Source: an uncultured Romboutsia sp. (lineage in GTDB: Bacteria > Bacillota > Clostridia > Peptostreptococcales > Peptostreptococcaceae). Taken from it: a stretch of DNA of 43,817 bases. The translations under genes were made by a program, and so were the position numbers. The notes beneath the pieces were generated by a model. That model did not search any database. It saw nothing but the letters and a program-made list of their open reading frames with translations, and was not told the DNA's origin. The stretch lies in contig CAJFPU010000006.1 of the NCBI GenBank assembly GCA_904418825.1, positions 1-43,817 on the forward strand, in the 5' to 3' direction. Numbering within the stretch: the first letter of the stretch is position 1; the number at the start of each line of letters is the position of its first letter. This document shows positions 25,813 to 34,630 of the stretch, one piece after another.

Positions 25813-26046
25813 ATTCATCACCTTTTTCTAATGTATTTTACAATTAATTATATTAAATTATATTACCACAATTAAAATATATATACAAATTATATATACC
25901 TATAAATAAGATTTCAAATCTGTAACTTTATTCAAGAATATAGTATAAATTTTATAGAAATAAAGATATATGGATAAGGAAGTAAAAAAAATAAATTTAA
26001 TTATAAAAATTAAATAGTATTGAATATAAATATTTACAATATTTAG

Positions 26047-26373
26047 CTTAAGACTAAAATACTTTTTATAGAAAGAAGAAATCATTTAAATGTAGTAAAT
26101 TATATTCCAATGGGATTAAATTAAACATTAATTAAAGGTATTATAGATTATAAATTTAAAAATACATATGAATACCCACTTATAATAAATACAAAAGCTG
26201 TAAATGAGATATTAACTATAGAAATTTTATCAAATAAAGATGCATTAAGAGGAATTAAATATAATCCAGTAAGTTATATTAACGGGAACATAGCAAATAC
26301 TTATCTTTATGGATATAATAAAGAGGGGAAAAAGACTTATGAAAATCATATATATACAAGTGTATATCGATAA
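26047..26373 (+). pseudogene. Degraded VanW-domain remnant
   Basis: Plus-strand frame from 26047 reads LKTKILFIERRNHLNVVNYI (start of the remnant), then PMGLN, a stop (TAA at 26122), and about 80 further codons to TAA at 26371. It keeps the VanW order (ERRNH, YIP.G, IDYKFKNTYEYPLIINT, LTIEI), as in KNHSIPSSYVAKG and IDFIFKNNLNYPVYIK of the intact VanW gene at 39304. The internal stop, missing start and missing upstream CQVSSTLYN motif show it is dead. It occupies the otherwise gene-free stretch 25813-26512. Confidence 0.78.
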
Positions 26374-26512
26374 AACTATTGAATACACTATTATACTATG
26401 GTAATTTTATATTATACAGAAATACAATTAAATTTTTATAAACTTCAAATTTAGGAATTAATAAATAGCCTGTATCATAAAATTTATTAATTAGTAAGTT
26501 TGGAGGGATAAT

Positions 26513-26938
26513 ATGAAAAATATATTTGCGATAATATTTGCGACCTTAGCTGGGGTATCAACAGCACTAGAAGCATTTATAAATGGTGAACTTGGAAAAA
26601 ATACAACTGCATTAGTAGCAACATTTATAAGTTTAGTTGTAGGAACTATATTTTTCTTTATAAACATATGTGTAACAGGAAATTTAAAAACATTGGCAAG
26701 TTTTGATGGTATAAACCCTAAATTACTTTTTGGAGGAATATTAGGAGGACTTGTAATTTATTTTACTACAAAATCAGTACCTAATTTAGGTGTATCAAAA
26801 ACACTTACATTAATAGTGGTATCTCAGATGATAGTAGGATTTTTAATAGATTCACATATATATAAAGAAACTCTATATTTATATAATTATATAGGAGCTA
26901 TTTTATTATTTATAGGTACATTTTTTATATTAAATTAA
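26513..26938 (+). CDS. YdcZ-type (DMT superfamily) membrane transporter
   Basis: A 141-residue protein with five hydrophobic segments, of the YdcZ/DUF606 group of the drug/metabolite transporter superfamily. Landmarks are the N-terminal AGVSTALEAFINGELGK, where most members have Q..NG.LG, FGGILGGLVIYFTTKSVP, and GVSKTLTLIVVSQMIVGFLID. Half-size DMT proteins normally work as dimers. The substrate is unknown. TTGGAGGG lies just before the ATG. The Dph6-like gene starts 31 bases downstream, so the pair is probably co-transcribed. Confidence 0.85.
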   Translation: MKNIFAIIFATLAGVSTALEAFINGELGKNTTALVATFISLVVGTIFFFINICVTGNLKTLASFDGINPKLLFGGILGGLVIYFTTKSVPNLGVSKTLTLIVVSQMIVGFLIDSHIYKETLYLYNYIGAILLFIGTFFILN

Positions 26939-26969
26939 ACAATAAAGTAAATGTAGGGGGAAAGGAAAT

Positions 26970-27620
26970 TTGACTAAAGAAAAATTTATAATGTCATTTA
27001 GCGGAGGAAAAGACAGTATATTAGCATTATATAAAATGATAAAAAAAGGATATGAGCCAGTTGCTCTTTTAACTACAATAAAAAAGGATAAAGAAAAATC
27101 TTGGACTCATCATCTAGATAATAATTTTTTAAGAAGAGTTAGTGAAAGCTTAGAAATCCCAATCTTATTAGTTGAATGTGATGTTGATGATTATGAAAGA
27201 AAATTTGAAGAAGCTTTGTTTAAAGCTAAAGATATGGGCGCTACAATTTGTGCTTTTGGAGATATAGATATAGAATTACATAGAAATTGGGATTTAGATA
27301 GATGTAAAAATACAGGGATAGAAGCAAAACTTCCTCTATGGCAACAAAATAGAGAAGAGTTAGTTTATGAATTTATAGATAGTGGATTTGAAACTATAAT
27401 AAATAAAGTAAATTTAAAATATATGGGTGTGGAATTTTTAGGTAAAGTTCTTGATAGAAAAATTATAGAAGATATAAAATTAACAGGAGCAGATGCTTGT
27501 GGTGAAAATGGAGAATATCATACGTTTGTTATAGATGGACCTTTATTCAAAAATAGAATTAATTTTATTAATGAAGGTGTAATTAAAGATATGAACTATG
27601 GATATTTAATTATAAAATAA
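26970..27620 (+). CDS. Dph6-like ATP pyrophosphatase
   Basis: A 216-residue PP-loop ATPase of the diphthine-ammonia-ligase family. The PP-loop SFSGGKDSILALYKM lies at about 9-23, with further family motifs WQQNREELVYEFIDSGF and the C-terminal GADACGENGEYHTFV signature that defines Dph6-like proteins. Bacteria lack diphthamide, so the true amidation substrate is unknown. The start is a TTG; AAAGGA lies only three bases upstream, while a longer G-rich stretch (GGGGG) lies further up. An alternative is the ATG eight codons in. Confidence 0.87.
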   Translation: MTKEKFIMSFSGGKDSILALYKMIKKGYEPVALLTTIKKDKEKSWTHHLDNNFLRRVSESLEIPILLVECDVDDYERKFEEALFKAKDMGATICAFGDIDIELHRNWDLDRCKNTGIEAKLPLWQQNREELVYEFIDSGFETIINKVNLKYMGVEFLGKVLDRKIIEDIKLTGADACGENGEYHTFVIDGPLFKNRINFINEGVIKDMNYGYLIIK

Positions 27621-27652
27621 ACTGATGAATAATATTCATCAGTTTATTTTAT
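27617..27652 (+). terminator. Terminator after the Dph6-like gene
   Basis: 14-bp arms (ATAAACTGATGAAT / ATTCATCAGTTTAT) with a three-base loop and TTT tail. Confidence 0.85.
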
Positions 27653-27667
27653 ATTCTTAAATAAGAT

Positions 27668-27756
27668 TAGATTACTTCAATACATGGACAATATGGTATA
27701 TATAATTATATCAATATATTGAATTTGAGTATAAAAATATTTTAAACAACTAATTT
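27668..27756. repeat. Dispersed repeat, copy A (shorter)
   Basis: This stretch resembles 40876-41000: ATT(A/G)CTTC(A/G)ATAC at one end and AATTTGAG(T/C)ATAAAAATATTTT in the middle. Copy A lacks the GC-richer segment that follows in copy B and rejoins at AACTAATTT. Confidence 0.6.
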
Positions 27757-27787
27757 AGTTATTGAAGAACATAGTAAAGTGAGTATT

Positions 27788-29203
27788 TTATTCAATCCAA
27801 ATTGGAGCTGTAACGGATATTTTATCATTATTTTGTATAATTTTTATATAATAAAATTTATTTTTCTTTGATTTTAAAGTGAATTCTAATTTAGCTAAAT
27901 TTGAATTAAATTTTTTACTTTTTATTATTTCACCATTATTAGATATAACTTGAATTTCGTTTATTTTATCTTTTTCATCACAGTCTATTGCGCTTATACT
28001 GAAGTTTAATTTTGATGTATTTTTTATTGTAGAGCCCATAGGTAAATTATTTATGCTATAATCAATTTTTATATTTTTATCTTCAGTAGCATACACCCTC
28101 ATATTACGAAGAGAATCATATAAAGCATCTTTATTTAAATCAGTAGCTAATACTACTGTTCTAAATTCATTTGCAATACCAAAATCAACTCGATGATTAT
28201 CTTGATTACATGTAGGTGCAAGATGCCACCCTTTATCTAATGCTAATTGATACATATCATAAGATCTTATATTTTTAGACATATCTTTATTGTAACCGTT
28301 ACCTACTTCGATAAGAGATATGACATAATCTCCATGAACAGAGTATTTAAAATCGTTAAATGTACCAAATTTTTCACATGGATGATTAAATTGACCAATT
28401 AAATCATCTTGTTCATACAATAAGTCATAAAATTTTTCTAAACTCATATTATTAAGTTCAGAAGATACAAACCCATTAGAATTAAATACATTTATATGAC
28501 CTATAGGATTTTTAACTTTAAAGGGATAAGTCATTTCAAATCCGTTAAGAGCTATAAACTTATCTTTAACATTGAATAAATCTTTAGATTTTATTAAATT
28601 ATTCCATTTTAAACTAGGGGAAGCATTGTTAATAGTACAATCTAAATGATTATCCAATAAATTAGAATGTTCTGTAATCGCAAAAAAGTCTAGTTTAGCT
28701 TTATCTCTAGCTAAATAGTATGCATCATTATAACTACCATGTCCATCACTTGCTTCAGTATGAGAGTGGATAAGTCCTCGATAATGATTATATATAGGTG
28801 TTCCAACTGTAAAATACCATTCATATTTACTTTTATTTTTTAAGATATCAGAGATTTCAAGTTGTATTATTTGACTACCTCTTTTAAATTTGTTTTTTGG
28901 TGAATAATAAATATGGCTATCAGTAATAGTACAATTTTTTGTAACATCTTTATAATTTACAAATAATCTTACTGATGAAATATCTATACCATTTTCATCT
29001 TTATAGTTTATTTTGATATCTGGCTTTGATACTATAAATTGTTCACATTTATCTGGTGATAAACTAGTAATAACGGGCCCTTCTGTATCTGTATCAATAT
29101 AACTTACAGTAGTATTATTTGTTGATATATTATTAAAATAATAAGAGATAAAATAAAATAATAAAATAAAGCATAAATTAAACATAAATCTTTTCAATTT
29201 CAT
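27788..29203 (-). CDS. Membrane-anchored PHP-domain metallohydrolase (CehA/McbA-like)
   Basis: A 471-residue protein. The ATG at 29203 is used because AAAGGA lies nine bases upstream; the earlier ATG abuts this site. Residues about 1-25 are an N-terminal anchor. About 40-125 look like an Ig-like extracellular domain (GPVITSLSPDKCEQF, IDISSVRLFVNYKDVT as landmarks). The PHP domain follows with HYRGLIHSHTEASDGHG, DFFAITEHSN, QFNHPCEKFG and HLAPTCNQDNH, the expected metal-binding His/Asp set. A C-terminal beta domain ends the protein. CehA/McbA proteins hydrolyse phosphoester, carbamate or similar bonds; the substrate is unknown. It is 30 bases downstream of the phospholipase-like gene, so the two are likely an operon. 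Confidence 0.85.
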   Translation of the reverse strand: MKLKRFMFNLCFILLFYFISYYFNNISTNNTTVSYIDTDTEGPVITSLSPDKCEQFIVSKPDIKINYKDENGIDISSVRLFVNYKDVTKNCTITDSHIYYSPKNKFKRGSQIIQLEISDILKNKSKYEWYFTVGTPIYNHYRGLIHSHTEASDGHGSYNDAYYLARDKAKLDFFAITEHSNLLDNHLDCTINNASPSLKWNNLIKSKDLFNVKDKFIALNGFEMTYPFKVKNPIGHINVFNSNGFVSSELNNMSLEKFYDLLYEQDDLIGQFNHPCEKFGTFNDFKYSVHGDYVISLIEVGNGYNKDMSKNIRSYDMYQLALDKGWHLAPTCNQDNHRVDFGIANEFRTVVLATDLNKDALYDSLRNMRVYATEDKNIKIDYSINNLPMGSTIKNTSKLNFSISAIDCDEKDKINEIQVISNNGEIIKSKKFNSNLAKLEFTLKSKKNKFYYIKIIQNNDKISVTAPIWIE

Positions 29204-29233
29204 TAATATCATTCCTTTTTATATATTAAGATA

Positions 29234-30223
29234 TTATAAGTTAATTTTAGAGCTTGTACTAAAATCTTGATTAGTTACATATGATTTATTTTCTATTTTA
29301 TTTATTATGTCCATCATTTTTTTATTATTGTGTATATATTGATAGAATATATTTACAATTTCTTGATATAAAATCAAACTATCATAATACATATTTAACA
29401 AAGATTTATTTTGTTTTTCTTTAGAAAATGGGTCTGTCCAAATTGATTTTTTTTCGTTTAATAAGTCATTAACACATTGAGTATGTTTAGAATAAATTCT
29501 ATTTTCTATGTAACTAGTTTTACATAACAAATTTTTAATAAACAAATATAATTTAGAATAAATATTGTTATAGTAAATAAGTCTAATTTGAGTCTTTTTA
29601 AATGTACATAAAGATTTATGAATATCATTATAAGATATACTTTTATCAAATACATATCTTAGTAAAAAGTTATACATATCGCATAATATAAATATTTCAT
29701 TATTAGATAAATTTATGTTAATGTTTTTTATAAAAATATTAGGAGTAGATTTTTTTAATTTATAAAGAAGTAAAGAATCTATATGTGTTTCTATACTTTT
29801 GTGTAAAGAATTATTAGATTTTAGTTTATACTGTTTTTTTAAATACGATTGCAAATAAAATATATAAGGATGAATAGATCTATCTAATATATAATGAGAT
29901 AGAAAACCACAAAAGTATGATATAGAAATATCAGTAAAGTTATCTTCACTAAATATATATTTTAAATAAGGATTATTTATAGAATAATTTATCATTTCTT
30001 CAAAAAATAAATTTATATTTTTATTATGAATTAAATTACTAATATTTGCTAGATCTTTAGAAAATATATTTGGTATATTATTAGAGTATTCGAAAAAATT
30101 AGGACCACAACTACCTAATAAATATATATTAAAATTTTTAGACAATATAGTTTTTAAATCATTATTATCTAATTTATCAAAACAATCTTTTGCAAATATA
30201 TAATGAGTTATAAATCCAGGCAC
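29234..30223 (-). CDS. Zinc-dependent phospholipase C family protein
   Basis: A 329-residue helical protein of the zinc-dependent phospholipase C group. It has N-terminal MPGFITHYIFAKDCF, LLGSCGPNFFEY, FCGFLSHYILDRSIHPYI and SIETHIDSLLLYKL, carrying the His/Asp ligands typical of the family. No signal peptide is seen, so it is likely intracellular, and the substrate is unknown. The C-terminal half (about 200-329) is lysine- and asparagine-rich and probably helical. It precedes the PHP-domain gene in the same direction. A paralogue of the broader family lies at 20436. Confidence 0.82.
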   Translation of the reverse strand: MPGFITHYIFAKDCFDKLDNNDLKTILSKNFNIYLLGSCGPNFFEYSNNIPNIFSKDLANISNLIHNKNINLFFEEMINYSINNPYLKYIFSEDNFTDISISYFCGFLSHYILDRSIHPYIFYLQSYLKKQYKLKSNNSLHKSIETHIDSLLLYKLKKSTPNIFIKNININLSNNEIFILCDMYNFLLRYVFDKSISYNDIHKSLCTFKKTQIRLIYYNNIYSKLYLFIKNLLCKTSYIENRIYSKHTQCVNDLLNEKKSIWTDPFSKEKQNKSLLNMYYDSLILYQEIVNIFYQYIHNNKKMMDIINKIENKSYVTNQDFSTSSKINL

Positions 30224-30349
30224 TTTATTACCTCCATTATTAAAAATATCTTATTTATAATATGTATTTTTTAAATATTCATACATGAAATAATAGAGTA
30301 GGTTAATATAATTTACTATGGTATTAAATTTTATCTAAGTAGGTGTTAT

Positions 30350-30850
30350 ATGAGAGTTGAAGCTATCAATATAGAGAAAACAAAAAATGAAGCTAAAAAG
30401 TATATATTAAATAAAATACCTTTAGCTAGTAAAATATTTCAATTTAATAGTTTTATAGGAGATATAAAATTAGAATACATAGAGTTTAAGGTATTAAAAT
30501 ATGAGATAATAAGTAGGCAAAAAAATAATAGAATATTTAAAAGTGAATTAAAAAAAGAAATGATAACAATGTTAATTAATACTTATAATGGTCATAGTGA
30601 ATCTATAGATAAAATACCGAATACTTCAAAAAAATATGTTTCTAAATCATGCATAAGAGAAAATAAAATAAATGAAGATGATTTGGTTAATGTAGTAAAA
30701 AAAGAAATAATAGCTAGATTAACTGATAAATTAAAATCTGGAACCATTGATAAAATTAATATACAAATCAATATAGTAGATATTAAGAGTATATACAAAC
30801 CTTATTGGGTTGTTGACTTTAGAGGTAGAAATGTATTTATAGATTCTTAA
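30350..30850 (+). CDS. Conserved hypothetical protein
   Basis: A 166-residue basic protein that I do not recognise. The N-terminal part is alpha/beta (NIEKTKNEAKKYILNKIP, IKLEYIEFKVLKYEI), the centre is Lys/Ser-rich, and the C-terminus holds IYKPYWVVDFRGRNVFID, a 'PYWVVD' motif resembling the end of peptidase-propeptide-like domains. No signal peptide or membrane helix. AGGTG precedes the ATG, and a strong terminator follows the stop. It is divergent from the phospholipase-like gene. Confidence 0.7.
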   Translation: MRVEAINIEKTKNEAKKYILNKIPLASKIFQFNSFIGDIKLEYIEFKVLKYEIISRQKNNRIFKSELKKEMITMLINTYNGHSESIDKIPNTSKKYVSKSCIRENKINEDDLVNVVKKEIIARLTDKLKSGTIDKINIQINIVDIKSIYKPYWVVDFRGRNVFIDS

Positions 30851-30884
30851 AAATGCTGCCTCATATTATGAGGCAGCATTTTAT
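30851..30884. terminator. Bidirectional terminator
   Basis: 14-bp perfect arms (AAATGCTGCCTCAT / ATGAGGCAGCATTT) with a three-base loop lie between the hypothetical gene and convergent pdaA. Confidence 0.93.
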
Positions 30885-30892
30885 TATTATAT

Positions 30893-31732
30893 CTAATTTT
30901 TATCTTTATTTTTAGTTAAGTAATCCAATGTTTTTAAAGAATATCCTTCTTTTTTCCAATGAGCTATTACTTCATCTAATATTTCAGTATTGGTTTTTGA
31001 GTTTGGATGAAGTAAAACTATTGCACCAGGATGAGTTCTTGTGTATATTTTATCTTTTGCATATTCGTGTGTTGGTTGTTTATCATTATACCAATCTACA
31101 TAAGCAAAGCTCCAAAATATAGAGCTATATCCTAAATCTTGAGTGTATTTTAATGATTGTTCACTAAATTTACCCATAGGAGGTCTAAAGTATTTAGGCA
31201 TATCTTTACCAATTAATTCTTTATATGCATCTTCTACACCTGTAATTTCAGATTTAAACTTTTCAAAATCAGTAATTTGAGCCATAGATAGATGATTTTT
31301 AGAATGATTACAAACTAAATGACCTTCATTTACCATTCTTTTTATTAATTCAGGGTTATTTCTTATGTAGCTTTCAACTACGAAAAAATGAGCTTTGACA
31401 TTGTGTTTTTTTAAAGTATCTAAAATACTTTCAGTTGTTCCATTTTCATATCCAGCATCAAATGTAAGGTATATTACTTTTTCACTTGGATCTCCAACAT
31501 AATAAGAACTATATTTATTAAAAAAAGAAGCTTCTTTTATAGGTTCTGGTTGTTTTCCATCATTCCTTGGATTAAAATACCAATTATATTCATAAGTTTC
31601 TGATTGTGGATTTGAAATTCTAGCCTTAGATTTATTTAATAGATATAAATTACTACTAATAGTTACCAAACAGATTATTGAAAATAAGCCTATAAAAAGA
31701 TAACGTTTAGAACTAGACTTTTTAATTTTCAT
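30893..31732 (-). CDS. pdaA: Polysaccharide deacetylase, PdaA-like
   Basis: A 279-residue membrane-anchored NodB-type deacetylase. The ATG at 31732 follows AGAGGTGAT; a nearer GTG overlaps this site. It has an N-terminal anchor (about 8-28), then YYVGDPSEKVIYLTFDAG (landmarks), the metal/catalytic motif TFDAGYENG, the HSKNH metal pair, RPPMGKFSEQ and a terminal LLHPNSKTN motif. In Bacillus and C. difficile, PdaA removes acetyl from muramic acid so that muramic-delta-lactam can be formed in the spore cortex. The central GDPSEK...NGTTE segment is typical of PdaA proteins, so this annotation is fairly firm. Confidence 0.9.
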   Translation of the reverse strand: MKIKKSSSKRYLFIGLFSIICLVTISSNLYLLNKSKARISNPQSETYEYNWYFNPRNDGKQPEPIKEASFFNKYSSYYVGDPSEKVIYLTFDAGYENGTTESILDTLKKHNVKAHFFVVESYIRNNPELIKRMVNEGHLVCNHSKNHLSMAQITDFEKFKSEITGVEDAYKELIGKDMPKYFRPPMGKFSEQSLKYTQDLGYSSIFWSFAYVDWYNDKQPTHEYAKDKIYTRTHPGAIVLLHPNSKTNTEILDEVIAHWKKEGYSLKTLDYLTKNKDKN

Positions 31733-32003
31733 GAGAATCACCTCTTTATAAGTTTAAAATATAAAATTATTACTTAGAAAATGTGTTATTTATTAATATT
31801 TAATGATAATTGACATATTATTTTATAATATTGCGGACTATAACTTATAATATATCTAATTATTTATAAAGTAATAAGAATAGATATAAATACTATAGAT
31901 TTTTCATAATTAAATAGATCTCCTTTCTATATATTTTATATTTAGTATTTAGAATATAGAAAAAAATATACACATTAATGAAATGTATTATTAAATATTA
32001 CAT
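31733..32003. other. Gene-free stretch upstream of pdaA
   Basis: About 270 bases, very AT-rich, between the nhaC terminator and pdaA (both on minus). It should hold the pdaA promoter, but no sigma-G or sigma-F consensus is clear. I see no small gene. Confidence 0.55.
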
Positions 32004-32049
32004 AAAAAAAGACATTACTTAAAAATAATGTAAAGTAATGTCTTTTTAT
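32004..32049 (-). terminator. Terminator of the lysine-regulated transporter
   Basis: 15-bp arms AAAAAGACATTACTT / AAGTAATGTCTTTTT surround a small loop and run into T's on the minus strand, just past the stop. Confidence 0.88.
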
Positions 32050-32050
32050 T

Positions 32051-33472
32051 TTATGCAATAATTTTAGAATCTTGAGTATCCTTAATTTTTTCTATAGTCA
32101 TTCCAGTTGCACCATATATTAAAGAAATTATTGGGCAAAGTAAGTTAAAAAATGCAAATGGTAAAAATGTAAAACATCCTACACCTAGTGTAGCTGACAT
32201 GTAAGCACCACATGTATTCCAAGGTATAAGTGGAGACGTAATAGTTGCACTATCTTCTAAAGCTCTAGATAAGTTTTTAGCATCTAAACCTTGCTTTTTA
32301 AATGCATCTTTATACATACTACCTGGAATAACTATAGCTAAATATTGGTCAGCTACAGCTAAATTAGTTCCTATAGCTGTAAATATTGTTGCAAATATAA
32401 GTCCAAAAGTTCCTTTTGCAAACTTTAATATGAACTTAGCTAATGCCTCAAGCATACCTGTTTTTTCTAATATACCACCTGTAGTTAAAGCACAAATCAT
32501 AAGTGATACTGTAGATAGCATACTATCAAGTCCACCACGAGTTAAAAGTGCATCTACAAATTCCATTCCAGTAGAAGAAACATATCCATCTTTTGCAACT
32601 ATAAATACATCAGCTAATGAAGCTCCTTGGAATAAGATAGCAACAAAGGCTCCTAATAAAACACCTATTATAAGTCCAGGTATAGCTGGAACTTTTAAGA
32701 TAACCAAAGCAATAACTAAAACAGGTACTAAAAGAAGTAATGGTGATAATGTATTATAATTACTCATTAATGCATTTTGTATTTGTACTATTTGACTATT
32801 ATCTATATTAGAACCTGCGTATTTAAATCCGATTATACCGTAAAGTACTAATGATATAACAAGGGCAGGTGTAGTAGTATATAACATATGTTTAATATGA
32901 TCAAATAGATTAGTTCCAGCCATAGCAGGAGCTAAGTTTGTAGTATCCGATAAAGGAGACATTTTATCTCCAAAGTAAGCCCCAGATATAATAGCACCAG
33001 CTATTATAGGGGATGGAATGTTTAAAGCACTACCTATACCTAAAAGAGCTATACCTATAGTTCCAGCAGTAGTCCAAGATGAACCTGTAGCAACTGATAC
33101 TATAGCACATATTATAGTTGTTGCAACTAAGAATATACTAGGTGATAAAATATTAAGACCATAATATATCATACTAGGAACGATTCCTGATATAATCCAA
33201 GTACCTATTAAAACACCAACAATTAATAGGATAAGAATTGATGGCATTGTTGTATTTATTGTAGATAATATACCTTCCTCTAATTCTTTCCATGTAAAAC
33301 CTAATTTAAATATAGCAATACCTGCAGTGAATATTCCACCTACTAAAAGTGGTATATGAGCGGAAATTTCATATTCCTTTAAAAATACTAATGACGTAAC
33401 AAGTACTGTTACTAAAAAACCTAAACATAAAAGTGCATCAAACAAAGATGCTTGTTTTCTTTCTTTTTTCAT
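32051..33472 (-). CDS. NhaC-family transporter, predicted lysine transporter
   Basis: A 473-residue protein with about eleven membrane helices and the NhaC Na+/H+ antiporter fold. Landmarks are the N-terminal FDALLCLGFLVTVLV, SGAYFGDKMSPLSDTTNLAP, DSATITSPLIPWNTCGAYM and GTNLAVADQYLA. Its mRNA begins with a lysine riboswitch, and lysine-riboswitch-linked NhaC proteins are the LysW-type predicted lysine transporters in Gram-positive bacteria. So lysine/H+ or lysine/Na+ transport is inferred from regulation rather than sequence. GGAGGAG precedes the ATG, and a strong terminator follows. Confidence 0.9.
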   Translation of the reverse strand: MKKERKQASLFDALLCLGFLVTVLVTSLVFLKEYEISAHIPLLVGGIFTAGIAIFKLGFTWKELEEGILSTINTTMPSILILLIVGVLIGTWIISGIVPSMIYYGLNILSPSIFLVATTIICAIVSVATGSSWTTAGTIGIALLGIGSALNIPSPIIAGAIISGAYFGDKMSPLSDTTNLAPAMAGTNLFDHIKHMLYTTTPALVISLVLYGIIGFKYAGSNIDNSQIVQIQNALMSNYNTLSPLLLLVPVLVIALVILKVPAIPGLIIGVLLGAFVAILFQGASLADVFIVAKDGYVSSTGMEFVDALLTRGGLDSMLSTVSLMICALTTGGILEKTGMLEALAKFILKFAKGTFGLIFATIFTAIGTNLAVADQYLAIVIPGSMYKDAFKKQGLDAKNLSRALEDSATITSPLIPWNTCGAYMSATLGVGCFTFLPFAFFNLLCPIISLIYGATGMTIEKIKDTQDSKIIA

Positions 33473-33528
33473 TTCAATCTCCTCCTGTATATATTTCGAA
33501 TATAACCAGTTGATGAGAAAATAGGGAT

Positions 33529-33775
33529 TAAAAAAAGCCTAGGATAGACGTATCCTAGACTTAAGTATCAAAAAAATATTAAAAATATAGTTTTAATTTA
33601 CTTAATCTAAAGATAGCCCTCCACAAATTAATGTGACAGTGTTATATATATTTTATATAACCCCAACATATAAGCTTAAAGCATCACTTATACATTTCGG
33701 CACTATTACCTTTCACTTTGCTTCATCGTGCTTAGCTCTACAAAATTACTGATTAATAGTGCAACCTCTATCATT
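33529..33775 (-). promoter_or_regulatory. Lysine riboswitch (L box) with terminator
   Basis: On the minus strand the aptamer runs from about 33773 to 33612, with conserved pieces GATAGAGGTTGC, AGTAATTTTGTAGAG, GTGAAAGG, GTGCCGAAATG, TGTTGGGG and CTGTCACATTAATTTGTGGAGG (partly quoted), and closes with P1 GATAG/CTATC. A terminator stem CTAGGATA / TATCCTAG with a T run lies at 33562-33529. Lysine binding should terminate transcription, so the NhaC gene is expressed only when lysine is scarce. Confidence 0.95.
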
Positions 33776-33979
33776 TAGGTATATTCGATATTTACTTATA
33801 AATCATTATATCATGAATACTTATCAATTAAAAGTAAAAATTTAATAAAATTAAAGCTATTTAAAATAAGCTTTAAAATTTTAACCTAATAATATAGAAT
33901 TATTTTATCAGATAGATTTTTTATAAAAGATAAATTTTATAGATGAGATGAAGAAATTAAATTAATAGGAGTGATTAAT

Positions 33980-34576
33980 TTGAGTAAGAAAAAATTTTAT
34001 GCTGTAAAAAAAGGATATAAAGTAGGAGTATATAATACGTGGGATGAATGTAAAAAGCAAGTTAATGGTTTTTCAGGGGCAGAATATAAAAGCTTTCAAA
34101 CATTAGATGAAGCCTATGAATATATAGGTATAAGAAAAGAAATTAAAGTAGAGAATGGGGATTTTGTTAAAGCATATGTAGATGGAAGTTATGAACATTC
34201 AATAAAGGAATATGGATCAGGTGTTGTCATATTAAGAAATGATATTGTAGAAAAAATATATAGTATAAAAGGAAATGAAGAGTCGTTAGTGGGTATGAGA
34301 AATGTAGCTGGAGAAATAGAAGCGTCAAAACTGGCAATGAAGTATTGTATAGATAATAATATAAAACATTTAAAATTATATTTTGATTATGAAGGAATAG
34401 AAAAATGGTGTATAGGAGCGTGGAAAACTAATAAAGAAGGCACTATAGAATATAAGAAGTTTTATGATAGTATAAAAGATAAATTAAATGTAGAGTTTAT
34501 AAAAGTTAAAGCTCATAGTGGTGATAGATATAATGAAGAGGCGGATAAACTTGCAAAAGCTGCTTTAGGAATATAA
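33980..34576 (+). CDS. Ribonuclease H with viroplasmin-type N-domain
   Basis: A 198-residue protein from TTG 33980 (AGGAG eight bases upstream; the earlier GTG overlaps the site). The N-terminal caulimovirus viroplasmin/RNase HI N-domain (about 1-45) has KKFYAVKKGYKVGVYNTWDEC and FSGAEYKSFQTL as landmarks. The type I RNase H domain (about 60-198) has D in YVDGSYE, E in AGEIEASKLA, D in LYFDYEG and D in NEEADKLAK, completing the DEDD active site. It degrades RNA in RNA-DNA hybrids, and the N-domain helps bind hybrid nucleic acid. The gene is single, with a terminator following. Confidence 0.93.
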   Translation: MSKKKFYAVKKGYKVGVYNTWDECKKQVNGFSGAEYKSFQTLDEAYEYIGIRKEIKVENGDFVKAYVDGSYEHSIKEYGSGVVILRNDIVEKIYSIKGNEESLVGMRNVAGEIEASKLAMKYCIDNNIKHLKLYFDYEGIEKWCIGAWKTNKEGTIEYKKFYDSIKDKLNVEFIKVKAHSGDRYNEEADKLAKAALGI

Positions 34577-34607
34577 AAAGTCTTGCAAATTAAGCGAGAC
34601 TTTTTAT
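34574..34607 (+). terminator. Terminator after RNase H gene
   Basis: AAAAAGTCT / AGACTTTTT outer arms with an inner GC / GC pair and a T-rich tail. Confidence 0.8.
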
Positions 34608-34630
34608 TTTTATTGAATTATTAAAATATA

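Noticed and set aside
25900..26085. 61-residue hydrophobic minus-strand frame
   Set aside because: No ribosome binding site, low-complexity Phe/Ile/Tyr composition, and it overlaps the VanW remnant on the other strand.
30350..30850. Possible PepSY-type or lipoprotein identity of the 166-residue protein
   Set aside because: The PYWVVD motif is suggestive, but there is no signal peptide or second family motif, so no function was assigned.
32430..32759. 109-residue plus-strand frame inside the NhaC gene
   Set aside because: Antisense shadow of a conserved membrane protein; no site or family match.
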